Source of the DNA: Streptomyces sp. MMG1121 | GTDB lineage: Bacteria > Actinomycetota > Actinomycetes > Streptomycetales > Streptomycetaceae | Direction of reading: 5' to 3' | DNA length: 64,000 bases | Assembly (NCBI RefSeq): GCF_001280015.1 | Contig: NZ_LGDV01000201.1 | Span: 310,001 to 374,000, forward strand | Shown: positions 1-7,523 of the stretch, piece after piece | How positions within the stretch are numbered: position 1 is the first letter of the stretch | Layout: the number at the start of each line of letters is the position of its first letter | Notes under the pieces: generated by a model | Databases searched by the model: none | Told to the model about the DNA's origin: nothing | What the model saw: only the letters and a program-made list of their open reading frames with translations | Position numbers and translations under genes: made by a program

Positions 1-1177
1 CGTCGGGCGCGGCGACGGCGTCGAGCGGGGCGTCCTCGGGGGCGCGGCGGCGGGGCAGTACGGGGGCGTGGAGGGCCTCCGCTCGGCGGGCGGCCCCGGC
101 GGGGTCCGGGCACGCGAGCCCGATCGCGGCGAGCCGGGTGCCGTCGCGGCGGGCGGTGGCGGCGGTGTTGACCAGGATCCGGGCCTCGCCGCGCTGCCAC
201 AGGTCGACGGGTTTGCCGCGGTGCCGGGCGGTACGGGTGAAGCCCAGGGCGGTCAGCAGCGCACCGACGGGTTCGGCGTCCGGGGTGAGGAGTTCGGCGA
301 AGGCGACCCCGGCGGGGACGACCGGCGGCGGCAACTCGGCTGCGCCGACCGCCTCTTGGAGCAGCAGCAGGGAACGGTGGGCGTCCACGGCGGTCGAGCC
401 GGCGTCGGCCTGCCGGAAGACGTCGTTGAACACCTCCAGAGACAGCGGCCCCCGGTAGCCGGCCTTGAGCACATGCCGCAGCAGCCCCGCGACGTCGAAG
501 CCGCCCTGGCCCGGGAAGCAGCGGTGATGGCGGCTCCACTGCAGGACGTCCATCGCGGGCAGCGGGGCGTCGGCGAGCTGGAGGAAGAAGATCTTCTCGC
601 CGGGGATGGCCTCGATGCCCTTCGGGTCGGAGCCCCGGGAGAGGATGTGGAAGCTGTCCAGGCAGGTGCCGAGCGCCGGGTGCCCGGCGGCGTCGACGAT
701 GCGCCAGGCATGGTCGTACGTGTGCACATGCCGACCCCAGGCCAGCGCCTCGTACGCCACCCGGATGCCGAACTCCGCGGCGAGTCGCGCCAGTCGGGCC
801 AGCTGCCCGGCGGCGAGGGCGTCGTCGTCCAGGGCGAGCGGGGAGACGCTGGAGCACACGAGAACGGTGTCGGCCCCGAGCCGCCGCATCAGCTCGAACT
901 TGTGCCGGGCGCGCCGAAGGTTTCGGGCGAAGACCTCCTCGGGTACGGCCTCGATGTCCCGCATCGGCTGGTACAGATCGATCCGCAGCCCGAGATCGGC
1001 ACACCGGGCGCGTATCTCCTCGGGGGCGAGGGGGCTGGCGAGAAGGTCGTTCTCGAAGATCTCCACCCCGCCGAACCCGGCCCGGGACGCGGCGGCGAGC
1101 TTCTCGGTGAGGGAGCCGCTGAGGGAGACGGTGGCTATGGAAGTGCGCAGGGGAAACCCCTCGAAGGTGCCGGTCAT
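1..1177 (-). CDS. 3-dehydroshikimate dehydratase, HPPD-fused (partial, 3' end outside window)
   Basis: The gene runs off the left edge, with about 392 codons visible. It starts at ATG 1177-1175, overlapping the shikimate dehydrogenase stop by one base (TGATG), so the two are translationally coupled. Residues 1 to about 280 read as a sugar-phosphate isomerase/epimerase TIM barrel (begins MTGTFEGFPLRTSIATVSLS). The rest is the start of a vicinal-oxygen-chelate domain like 4-hydroxyphenylpyruvate dioxygenase. This two-domain layout is that of QsuB-type enzymes, which dehydrate 3-dehydroshikimate to protocatechuate. Neighbouring shikimate dehydrogenase and an MHS transporter support a role in quinate/shikimate catabolism. 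Substrate is inferred from family and context. Confidence 0.85.
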   Translation of the reverse strand, partial: MTGTFEGFPLRTSIATVSLSGSLTEKLAAASRAGFGGVEIFENDLLASPLAPEEIRARCADLGLRIDLYQPMRDIEAVPEEVFARNLRRARHKFELMRRLGADTVLVCSSVSPLALDDDALAAGQLARLARLAAEFGIRVAYEALAWGRHVHTYDHAWRIVDAAGHPALGTCLDSFHILSRGSDPKGIEAIPGEKIFFLQLADAPLPAMDVLQWSRHHRCFPGQGGFDVAGLLRHVLKAGYRGPLSLEVFNDVFRQADAGSTAVDAHRSLLLLQEAVGAAELPPPVVPAGVAFAELLTPDAEPVGALLTALGFTRTARHRGKPVDLWQRGEARILVNTAATARRDGTRLAAIGLACPDPAGAARRAEALHAPVLPRRRAPEDAPLDAVAAPD

Positions 1178-2067
1178 CAGGCAGGGCTCCCCGACCGCTC
1201 CGCCCCGGCCAGCTCCTCGAAGTCGGCCAGCATCCGGCCGCTGTCCGGCTCCACCCCCGTGAACAGCCGAAACGCGTCTGCGGCCTGGAACACAGCCATC
1301 CCACCCCCGGCCAGGACGGCGCACCCACGGTCCCGCGCGACCCGCACCAGCTCCGTCTCCAGCGGCCGGTACACCACCTCCGCGACCCACACCCCGGGCC
1401 GCAACGACTCGGCGGGCAGGGGAAGCCCCGGATGCGCGGCCATGCCCGTGGGGGTGGCGTGCACAAGCCCTCCGGCCCCTTCGGTCCCGGCGAGCAGCGC
1501 GGGCACCTGGTCGGGGGACGCGGCTGCCGCCCGGCCAGGGCCGAAGTGCCGTACGAGGGAGTCCGCGAGGCCGGCGGCCCGGTCGGGCAGGGCGTCCACG
1601 ACGGTGACCCGCCCGGCTCCCAGGGTGAGCACGGCGTGTGCGACGGCCGCGCCCGCGCCGCCCGCGCCGAGCTGGACGACCCGTTCCAGCGGGGCGTCCG
1701 GCAGACCGCGGGCGAAGGACGCGGCGAAGCCGGTGACGTCCGTGTTGTGGCCGACGGCCCGGCCGCCGTCGAAGACGACGGTGTTGACCGCGCCGAGCGC
1801 CTCGGCCCGGGGATCGAGCGCGTCCAGGTGGTCGATGACGAGCTGCTTGCAGGGGTGGGTGATGTTCAGCCCGTCGAAGCCGAGGTCGCGGGCGGCGCGG
1901 ACCAGCCGGCCGGCCGATTCCGGGGCCACGCCGAGGACGTCGGTGTCGAGGAGCCGGTACACGTAGCGCAGGCCCTGCCGGTCCGCCTCCCGCTGGTGCA
2001 GGGCCGGGCTGAGCGAGGGGCCTATGCCCGCGCCGATCAGCCCGACGAGATACGAGTCCTTGGCCAC
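1177..2067 (-). CDS. aroE: Shikimate/quinate dehydrogenase
   Basis: A 296-residue NADP-dependent shikimate dehydrogenase family protein. The N-terminal substrate domain has the GPSLSPALHQ and NITHPCKQ signatures, and the Rossmann domain has the LGAGGAGAAVAHA loop near residue 130. The GTG start at 2067 is chosen because GGGAGG lies six bases upstream; longer readings cross the operator and promoter. It is the first gene of the minus-strand operon with the dehydroshikimate dehydratase. Because of that neighbour it is more likely a catabolic QsuD-type paralogue than the biosynthetic AroE. The divergent TetR gene and the operator in between suggest substrate-induced expression. Confidence 0.9.
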   Translation of the reverse strand: MAKDSYLVGLIGAGIGPSLSPALHQREADRQGLRYVYRLLDTDVLGVAPESAGRLVRAARDLGFDGLNITHPCKQLVIDHLDALDPRAEALGAVNTVVFDGGRAVGHNTDVTGFAASFARGLPDAPLERVVQLGAGGAGAAVAHAVLTLGAGRVTVVDALPDRAAGLADSLVRHFGPGRAAAASPDQVPALLAGTEGAGGLVHATPTGMAAHPGLPLPAESLRPGVWVAEVVYRPLETELVRVARDRGCAVLAGGGMAVFQAADAFRLFTGVEPDSGRMLADFEELAGAERSGSPA

Positions 2068-2085
2068 GCGGACCTCCCGAGACAG

Positions 2086-2113
2086 AGCTAATGTACGAAC
2101 CAGTACGTTAGCT
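2086..2113. promoter_or_regulatory. Inverted-repeat operator between aroE-like and tetR genes
   Basis: AGCTAATGTAC, six bases, then GTACGTTAGCT: 11-base arms with one mismatch, lying 19 bp upstream of the shikimate dehydrogenase start. It probably binds the TetR regulator encoded just to the right. A related copy containing CCAGT-N2-GTTA precedes the transporter gene at 2969-2990. Confidence 0.75.
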
Positions 2114-2230
2114 ATATCAGCAGCGGAGGTTCCCGAGGAAGCCCCCGGCGGCGCACCGGGCCCTGCTTCTACAATCACCGGCACCACCGACGGGCGCTCC
2201 GCCCAGGTGCCCCCGGCCCGAAGGAAACCG

Positions 2231-2896
2231 ATGACCAGCGTCGAAGAATCCCTGCAACCCGGCGGGCGGGTGCGCGACGCCGCCCGCACCAAGGCCGAGA
2301 TCCTCGACGTGGCCACGCAGGAGTTCGCGCGGGCCGGCTACGACGGCGCCCGGGTCGACGAGATCGCGGCCCGCACCCGCACCACCAAGCGGATGATCTA
2401 CTACTACTTCGGCGGCAAGGAGCAGCTGTTCACGTCCGTGCTGGAGCGGGCGTACGGCGTGATCCGCGAGGCCGAGCAGGGGCTGGACGTCGAGCACCTG
2501 GACCCGGTGGCGGCGATCCGGCGGCTGGCCGAGCTGACCCTCGACCACCACGAGCAGCACCCGGACTTCATCCGCCTGGTCAGCATCGAGAACATCCACG
2601 GCGCCGAGCACATCGCGGCCTCCGAGAAGCTCGGCAGGATGGGCTCCCCGGCCCTGGACGTGATCCGCCGCATCCTCGCCGCCGGACAGGAGTCCGGGCT
2701 GTTCACGGCCGGCGTGGACGCGGTCGACCTGCACGCGATGATCAGCTCGTTCTGCTTCTTCCGGGTGGCCAACCGGCACACCTTCGGCGCCCTGTTCGGC
2801 CGCGACCTGGTGGACCCCGGGCGGCGGGAGCACTACCGCGCCATGCTCGGTGACATGGTCATCGCCTACCTGACGGCGGAGCGGGCCGACGGCTGA
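2231..2896 (+). CDS. TetR/AcrR family regulator of the quinate/shikimate locus
   Basis: A 221-residue TetR regulator. The helix-turn-helix spans about residues 30-65 (EIAARTRTTKRMIYYYFGGKEQLF) and the rest is the all-helical ligand domain. ATG 2231 follows AAGGAAA; upstream in-frame codons lie in the operator region and lack a ribosome site. It sits between the dehydratase/dehydrogenase operon and the MHS transporter, and both promoters carry related operators. I infer that it represses both and responds to quinate, shikimate or a breakdown product. The ligand cannot be read from sequence. Confidence 0.88.
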   Translation: MTSVEESLQPGGRVRDAARTKAEILDVATQEFARAGYDGARVDEIAARTRTTKRMIYYYFGGKEQLFTSVLERAYGVIREAEQGLDVEHLDPVAAIRRLAELTLDHHEQHPDFIRLVSIENIHGAEHIAASEKLGRMGSPALDVIRRILAAGQESGLFTAGVDAVDLHAMISSFCFFRVANRHTFGALFGRDLVDPGRREHYRAMLGDMVIAYLTAERADG

Positions 2897-2968
2897 CGGG
2901 GCACACACGAACCGACGCACGGACTCTTGACACCGGGGAAACGCGGGCGCAACATCCCACCCACTGCA

Positions 2969-2990
2969 ACTAACTATCCAGTGAGTTAAT
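2969..2990. promoter_or_regulatory. Second operator copy upstream of the MHS transporter
   Basis: The AT-rich stretch AACTAACTATCCAGTGAGTT(AA) lies 40-60 bp before the transporter start. It contains TAACT and AGTTA as an inverted repeat and shares CCAGT-N2-GTTA, plus several left-arm bases at the same spacing, with the operator at 2086-2113. It is likely bound by the same TetR protein. Confidence 0.6.
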
Positions 2991-3029
2991 ACTCCCCTCG
3001 TGGGTGAAGTTCCCCGAAGGAGCACCGCC

Positions 3030-4388
3030 GTGTCCGTGCCCGTCCCCGCGCCCTCCTGCGACTCCCCGCCCGGCCAGCCCTGGAAGGCGGCGACGGCCGC
3101 CTGGATCGGCAGCGCCCTGGAGTACTACGACTTCTTCGCCTACGGCAGCGCCGCCGCGCTGATCTTCCCGAAGGTGTTCTTCGACACCTCCGACCCGGCG
3201 ACGGCCACCCTGCTCTCCCTGGCCACCTTCGGCGTCGCCTACGCGGCCCGGCCGCTCGGCGCCCTGGTTCTCGGGCACGTCGGCGACCGGCTCGGCCGCA
3301 AGAAGATCATGGTGTTCACGCTGATCCTCATGGGTCTGTCGACGTTCCTGATCGGCTGCCTGCCCACCCGCGCCCAGGCCGGCTCGCTCGCGCCCGCGCT
3401 GCTCGTGTTCTGCCGGGTCCTGCAAGGCATATCGGCGGCCGGCGAACAGGCCTGCGCCAGTTCGATGAGCCTGGAGCACGCGCCACCGGGCCGGCGCGGG
3501 TTCTTCACCAGCTTCACGCTCAGCGGCACCCAGGGCGGCCAGCTCATCGCGACCCTCGTCTTCATCCCCGTCGCCCGGCTGCCCGAGGACCAACTGCTCG
3601 CGTGGGGATGGCGGTTGCCGTTCTGGCTGAGCGTGGCGGTCGCCGTCGCCGGTTACGTCATCCGGCGCCGGCTGCGCGAGACCCCGGCCTTCGCGCGACA
3701 GGCGGCCGGCGAGGGTGTGGTCCGGCTGCCGATCGCGGTACTGCTGCGCGAGCACTGGGCGGACGTGCTGCGGGTGATCGCGGGCGCGCTCATCGCCTCG
3801 GTCAGCACGATCTTCACGGTGTGGGCGCTGGCGTACGCCACCAGCGACACGGTCGGCATGTCCCGTACCTCGATGCTGTGGGCCGGGGCCCTGGCCAACC
3901 TGGTCGCGCTGGGCGCGATCCCGTTGTGGGCGACGCTGTCGGACCGGATCGGACGCCGGCCGGTGTTCCTGATCGGCGCCGTCGGCAGCCCGGTGGCGAT
4001 GGCCGGTTATCTGTGGGCGATCTCCACCGGCTCCTACCCGCTGACCCTGGCCCTGGGCATCGTCGCCTTCGGCCTGTTCTACAGCGCGGCGAACGGGGTG
4101 TGGCCCGCCTTCTACGGCGAGATGTTCGCGACCCGGGTCCGGCTGTCCGGCATGGCGATCGGCACGCAGATCGGCTTCGCGGCGGCCGGGTTCGCGGTCA
4201 CCTTCGCCGCCGAGATCGCCGGCCCGGACGGCGCCGACTGGGCGGCGGTGGCCCTGTTCACGGCCGCGCTGTGCGTGCCGCCGGTCGTCGCCGCGCTCTC
4301 GGCCCGTGAGACGTACACCGTCCCGACGGAACTGCTCGGGGAGCGGACGGGACAGCCGGCCGGGCGGGCGGAGCGGGTCACGGCCTGA
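3030..4388 (+). CDS. MHS-family MFS transporter, likely shikimate/quinate uptake
   Basis: A 452-residue 12-helix permease of the metabolite:H+ symporter family (ShiA/KgtP/ProP group). Visible family marks are ALEYYDFFAYGSAAAL in helix 1, GDRLGRKK between helices 2 and 3, and LSDRIGRRPVF in the matching loop of the second half. The GTG start at 3030 has GAAGGAG seven bases upstream. Position beside quinate/shikimate genes and the shared operator motif make an aromatic hydroxy acid the likely substrate, but related MHS proteins also carry dicarboxylates and betaines. Confidence 0.88.
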   Translation: MSVPVPAPSCDSPPGQPWKAATAAWIGSALEYYDFFAYGSAAALIFPKVFFDTSDPATATLLSLATFGVAYAARPLGALVLGHVGDRLGRKKIMVFTLILMGLSTFLIGCLPTRAQAGSLAPALLVFCRVLQGISAAGEQACASSMSLEHAPPGRRGFFTSFTLSGTQGGQLIATLVFIPVARLPEDQLLAWGWRLPFWLSVAVAVAGYVIRRRLRETPAFARQAAGEGVVRLPIAVLLREHWADVLRVIAGALIASVSTIFTVWALAYATSDTVGMSRTSMLWAGALANLVALGAIPLWATLSDRIGRRPVFLIGAVGSPVAMAGYLWAISTGSYPLTLALGIVAFGLFYSAANGVWPAFYGEMFATRVRLSGMAIGTQIGFAAAGFAVTFAAEIAGPDGADWAAVALFTAALCVPPVVAALSARETYTVPTELLGERTGQPAGRAERVTA

Positions 4389-4413
4389 GGCGGGGCGAGC
4401 CGGGCCCGGGGGG

Positions 4414-4755
4414 CTACGGGGTCGGGTGGCGCGGCTCGTACAGGGCGACCTCGCCGCCGCCCGGCAGTCGGAGGGCGGTCACCCGGCCCCAGCGGGCCTC
4501 CTCCACCGGCCGGCTGAACTCCACTCCCCGATCGGCGAGTTGACTCCGGGTCGCGTCGAGGTCGTCGCACATCAGCATCAGCTCGTGCGAGGGCGCGCCG
4601 TCGGTGGGGTGGCAGGCCACCTCGGTGGGCGGCATCCGGAAGACGAGCCAGCCGTGGCCGGCGTCGACGTGCGCCCAGCCGAGGGTGTCGCGCAGAAAGG
4701 CCCGGTCGGCCTCCGCGTCCTGGCTGTAGAGCACCACATGTGCACCGTTGATCAC
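4414..4755 (-). CDS. VOC/glyoxalase-fold protein
   Basis: A compact 113-residue single VOC module: one beta-alpha-beta-beta-beta pair starting MINGAHVVLYSQDAEADRAFL, and a second ending in ALRLPGGGEVALYEPRHP. The closing E-x-ALYEP pattern is typical of the glyoxalase/bleomycin-resistance superfamily. Proteins of this size are often resistance or isomerase enzymes of unknown substrate. It ends just after the transporter and is convergent with it. No partner gene suggests a substrate. Confidence 0.8.
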   Translation of the reverse strand: MINGAHVVLYSQDAEADRAFLRDTLGWAHVDAGHGWLVFRMPPTEVACHPTDGAPSHELMLMCDDLDATRSQLADRGVEFSRPVEEARWGRVTALRLPGGGEVALYEPRHPTP

Positions 4756-4826
4756 GCGCGGAGGCTAGTGGGCCCGGGCGGGGCCGGACAAGTACCGGCG
4801 GCCCGCGACCCGCCGAACGGCCGCAC

Positions 4827-5423
4827 TCACGACACCGGGGGCACCGCCGCGTCGAGCAGGGGGCCGAGTTCCGCCAGGACCGTCCGCAGCGGACGTACGT
4901 CCTTCTCGGCGCGGGCCAGGAGGAGCGCGCCCTCCAGGGTGCTGATCATCAGTGTGGCCAGGGCCTCGGCGCGGGGCGCGGGGACCCCCATGCCGGTGAG
5001 GGCCTCGGCGAGCGGGCTGCGCCAGGTGGTGAACGCGGCGGCCACGGCCTCGTGGGTCGAGCCGCCGGCGGACGCGCACTCGACCGTGGCGGCGGCGACC
5101 GGGCAGCCCCCCGCGAAGCCGTCCGCCTCGTACTCGTCGGTCCACTGCGCGACCATCGCCGCGAACAGACCGCTCGGACGCGGCTCGTCCAGACTCGCGA
5201 CGAAGTGGGCGATCCGGTTGCCCGCGTACCGTCCGGCCCAGCCGACCGCCTCGTTGACCAGCTGTTCCTTGCCGCCCGGGAAGTAGTGCTGGAGGGAGCC
5301 GCGCGGTGCGCCCGCGTGGGTGGCGACCGCGCGCATACCGGTCGCGGCGACTCCGTCGCGCCGGATGAGCTGGGCCGCGCTGAAGACCATCCGCTCCCTC
5401 GGCCCTCGCCGCGCCTCACTCAT
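4827..5423 (-). CDS. TetR family regulator (LmrA/YxaF-like)
   Basis: A 198-residue TetR protein. The DNA-binding domain is residues 10-55 (GMRAVATHAGAPRGSLQHYFPGGKEQLVNEAV). The GSLQHYFPGGKEQL string and the short C-terminal domain fit the LmrA/YxaF branch. It is divergent from the NAD-binding dehydrogenase at 5538, and two near-identical operator palindromes lie between them. It probably represses that gene and itself. ATG 5423 is the only reasonable start close to the operators. Confidence 0.88.
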   Translation of the reverse strand: MSEARRGPRERMVFSAAQLIRRDGVAATGMRAVATHAGAPRGSLQHYFPGGKEQLVNEAVGWAGRYAGNRIAHFVASLDEPRPSGLFAAMVAQWTDEYEADGFAGGCPVAAATVECASAGGSTHEAVAAAFTTWRSPLAEALTGMGVPAPRAEALATLMISTLEGALLLARAEKDVRPLRTVLAELGPLLDAAVPPVS

Positions 5424-5454
5424 CGCCGACCTCCGTTCGTCACGGACCTCACCC

Positions 5455-5496
5455 TATGACCAGCGTCATAACGACGGCTACTATGACAGCGGTCAT
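5455..5496. promoter_or_regulatory. Twin TetR operators
   Basis: Two inverted repeats with 27 bp between centres: TATGAC-CAGC-GTCATA at 5455-5470 and ATGAC-AGCG-GTCAT at 5483-5496. Both lie between the divergent TetR gene and the dehydrogenase gene, so both promoters can be covered. A four-base spacer and paired sites fit cooperative binding of TetR dimers. Confidence 0.8.
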
Positions 5497-5537
5497 GGTC
5501 GATGTCGGGTCGGCAACCGGAGGGAAGGGCGGCTCCC

Positions 5538-6416
5538 GTGAACCTCGGTTTCATCGGACTCGGAGTGATGGGCCGGCCCATGGCGCTGCGCCTGGCGTCC
5601 GCCGGCACCGCGCTGGTGGTCTGGAACCGGACCCCGGAACGCGCCGCACCCCTGCGCGCCGCCGGGGCCGAGGTCGCGGCGGAGGCCGACGAGGTGTTCG
5701 CGCGAGCGGAGGTGGTGGTGCTGATGCTCGCCGACGAAGCCGCCGTCGACACCGTCCTCGGCCGTGGCACACCCGCCCTCGCCGCCCGCGTCGCCGGACA
5801 CACCGTCGTCCACATGGGCACGACCTCCCCCGAGTACTCCCGCGCCCTGGAGACCGACGTCCGCGCCGCCGGCGGTCGCTACGTCGAGGCACCCGTCTCC
5901 GGCTCCCGGGTCCCGGCCGAGCAGGGCCGGCTGGTGGGCATGCTCGCCGGGGACCAGGACGCCGTGGACGCCGTACGGCCGCTGCTCGCTCCCCTGTGCC
6001 GGGAGACCTTCGCGTGCGGCCCGGTACCCGGTGCGCTGCTGATGAAGCTCTCGGTCAACCTGTTTCTGATCACCCTGGTCACCGGGCTGACCGAGGCCTT
6101 CCACTTCGCCGAACGGCAGGGCCTGGACCGGCGGCTGTTCCTGGACGTCCTCGACGCCGGCCCCATGGCCAGCGGGGTCTCCCGGATGAAGGCGCCCAAG
6201 CTGCGCGAGCGGGACTTCGCGGTCCAGGCGGCCGCGCTGGACGTCCTGAAGAACAACCGCCTGATCGCCGAGTCCGCCCGCGAGGCCCACCTGGCCTCTC
6301 CGCTCCTCGACGTGTGCCACACGCTGTTCGAGGAGGCCGTGGCGCAGGGACACGGCGGCGAGGACATGGTCGCCGTCCTGCACGCGATCGAGACGCGGAC
6401 CGACCAGGGGGCGTAG
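5538..6416 (+). CDS. NAD(P)-binding beta-hydroxyacid dehydrogenase family protein
   Basis: A 292-residue member of the 6-phosphogluconate / 3-hydroxyisobutyrate dehydrogenase superfamily. It has the Rossmann start [18 protein letters not shown], the substrate motif near residue 120 ([16 protein letters not shown]) and the catalytic-Lys helix [12 protein letters not shown] near residue 170. The GTG start at 5538 is preceded by GGAGGGAAGGG; an upstream ATG at 5502 lacks a ribosome site and adjoins the operators. Many of these enzymes are imine reductases or act on short hydroxyacids. The substrate is unknown, and control by the divergent TetR is likely. Confidence 0.87.
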   Translation: MNLGFIGLGVMGRPMALRLASAGTALVVWNRTPERAAPLRAAGAEVAAEADEVFARAEVVVLMLADEAAVDTVLGRGTPALAARVAGHTVVHMGTTSPEYSRALETDVRAAGGRYVEAPVSGSRVPAEQGRLVGMLAGDQDAVDAVRPLLAPLCRETFACGPVPGALLMKLSVNLFLITLVTGLTEAFHFAERQGLDRRLFLDVLDAGPMASGVSRMKAPKLRERDFAVQAAALDVLKNNRLIAESAREAHLASPLLDVCHTLFEEAVAQGHGGEDMVAVLHAIETRTDQGA

Positions 6417-6417
6417 G

Positions 6418-6855
6418 TCACCCCTTGGGGATGCCGTACGCCCTCTCGACGCGCAGCCGTACCACCAGGCGGCGGTCGCGGACCATCGCCGCCCGGTAGT
6501 CGTCCCAGTCCGGGTGCTCGCCGAGGACGTCACGGTAGAGGCGGATCAGCTCCTCGACCGTGTCGTCGTGCGGGTCCTTCGCGACCGGGGTCAGCTCGGC
6601 CGTGCCCTCGGCGACGGTGTACGCCCAGCGGTCGGCGCTGGTGACGTGGTACGAGGCGCGGGGGTCGCGGCGCAGGTTGCGGGTCTTGGCGCGGTCGTCG
6701 GTGACGGAGATCCGGATGATCCGCTCGTCGGGGTGGTAGGCGTGGCTGACGTTGGACAGCTGGGGGCGGCCGTCCTGCCTGAGGGTGACCAGGATGCCGC
6801 CGTGGCCCGCGGAGAGCAGTTCGAGGAGCGCGTCCTGCTGGGTGTCGTGAGTCAT
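6418..6855 (-). CDS. PPOX-class F420-dependent oxidoreductase/flavin protein
   Basis: A 145-residue split-barrel protein of the pyridoxamine-5'-phosphate oxidase-like class (GILVTLRQDGRPQLSNVSHAY, then KTRNLRRDPRASYHV). It resembles the actinobacterial F420-binding deazaflavin reductase group (DUF1697/Rv1155-like). The start at 6855 (MTHDTQQDALLELLSAGHGG) is preferred over an upstream ATG because alignable sequence begins there. It ends two bases from the preceding dehydrogenase gene and is convergent with it. Cofactor choice between FMN and F420 is inferred. Confidence 0.85.
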   Translation of the reverse strand: MTHDTQQDALLELLSAGHGGILVTLRQDGRPQLSNVSHAYHPDERIIRISVTDDRAKTRNLRRDPRASYHVTSADRWAYTVAEGTAELTPVAKDPHDDTVEELIRLYRDVLGEHPDWDDYRAAMVRDRRLVVRLRVERAYGIPKG

Positions 6856-6908
6856 AGCAGCGTCAACTCGCCGGAGCGGGCCGTACATTCCCGCACGCCA
6901 GACGGGTG

Positions 6909-6946
6909 GTAGACAGTGTCTACTCAGACTGGTAGACAGTGTCTGT
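6909..6946. promoter_or_regulatory. Paired palindromic operators overlapping the tetR start
   Basis: GTAGACAGTGTCTAC at 6909-6923 is a perfect palindrome around a central G. A second copy, GTAGACAGTGTCTGT at 6932-6946, is 23 bp downstream and covers the GTG start codon. The layout suggests strong autorepression of the TetR/MFS operon. Confidence 0.82.
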
Positions 6947-7523
6947 GACTGAATCCGACACCGGGTTGCGGGAGCGTCTGGTCGACGTGGGCGTGGAACT
7001 GCTGGCCTCCGAGGGGCTCCCGGCCCTCACCCTGCGGGAGATCGCCCGGCGCGCCGGCGTCTCGCACGGGGCGCCGCGCCGCTACTTCCCCACTCATCTG
7101 GAGCTGCTGTCGGCCATCGCGCGCCGGGGCTTCGCCGATCTGGCCGACCGCGTGGGCAGGACGCCCGACGAGGACGCCGGACCGCGGGCGCGGGTGGCCG
7201 CACTGGCGCGGACGTATCTGGAGTTCGCGCTGGACGACCCCGGCATGTACGAGCTGATGTTCCGTCATGATCTGCTGGAGAGCGGACATCTGGGGCTGCG
7301 GGAGACGAGCCTGCCGCTTTTCGCCCTGTTCGCCGGACTGGTCGGCGAGGTGCGGCCGGAGGCCGATGCCCGGCGGACGGCGGGGGCGTTGTGGGCGAAC
7401 CTGCACGGGATCGCCCAGTTGTGGCGCTGGCGCAGTCTCCAACTGGCCGTCGGGGACGAGGACTTCGCGCCGCTGCTCGATGCGGCACTGACGGCGCACC
7501 TGGGCGCGGAGAACGGCCGGTGA
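6939..7523 (+). CDS. TetR family regulator of the adjacent MFS pump
   Basis: A 194-residue TetR protein with HTH ALTLREIARRAGVSHGAPRRYFPTHLELL (about residues 28-58) and a TetR_C_33-like ligand domain (YELMFRHDLLESGH, then GALWANLHGIAQLWRW). The start is GTG 6939 (GTG 6945 is also possible). No ribosome site precedes it, and the start lies inside the second operator, so the transcript may be leaderless. Its stop overlaps the MFS start (GTGA), so both are cotranscribed. Confidence 0.88.
   Translation: MSVTESDTGLRERLVDVGVELLASEGLPALTLREIARRAGVSHGAPRRYFPTHLELLSAIARRGFADLADRVGRTPDEDAGPRARVAALARTYLEFALDDPGMYELMFRHDLLESGHLGLRETSLPLFALFAGLVGEVRPEADARRTAGALWANLHGIAQLWRWRSLQLAVGDEDFAPLLDAALTAHLGAENGR

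Noticed and set aside
68..1966. Long plus-strand open frame over the first two genes
   Set aside because: It is antisense to two clear enzyme genes and has Arg/Gly/Ala-rich sequence without family resemblance, as expected for high-GC shadow frames.
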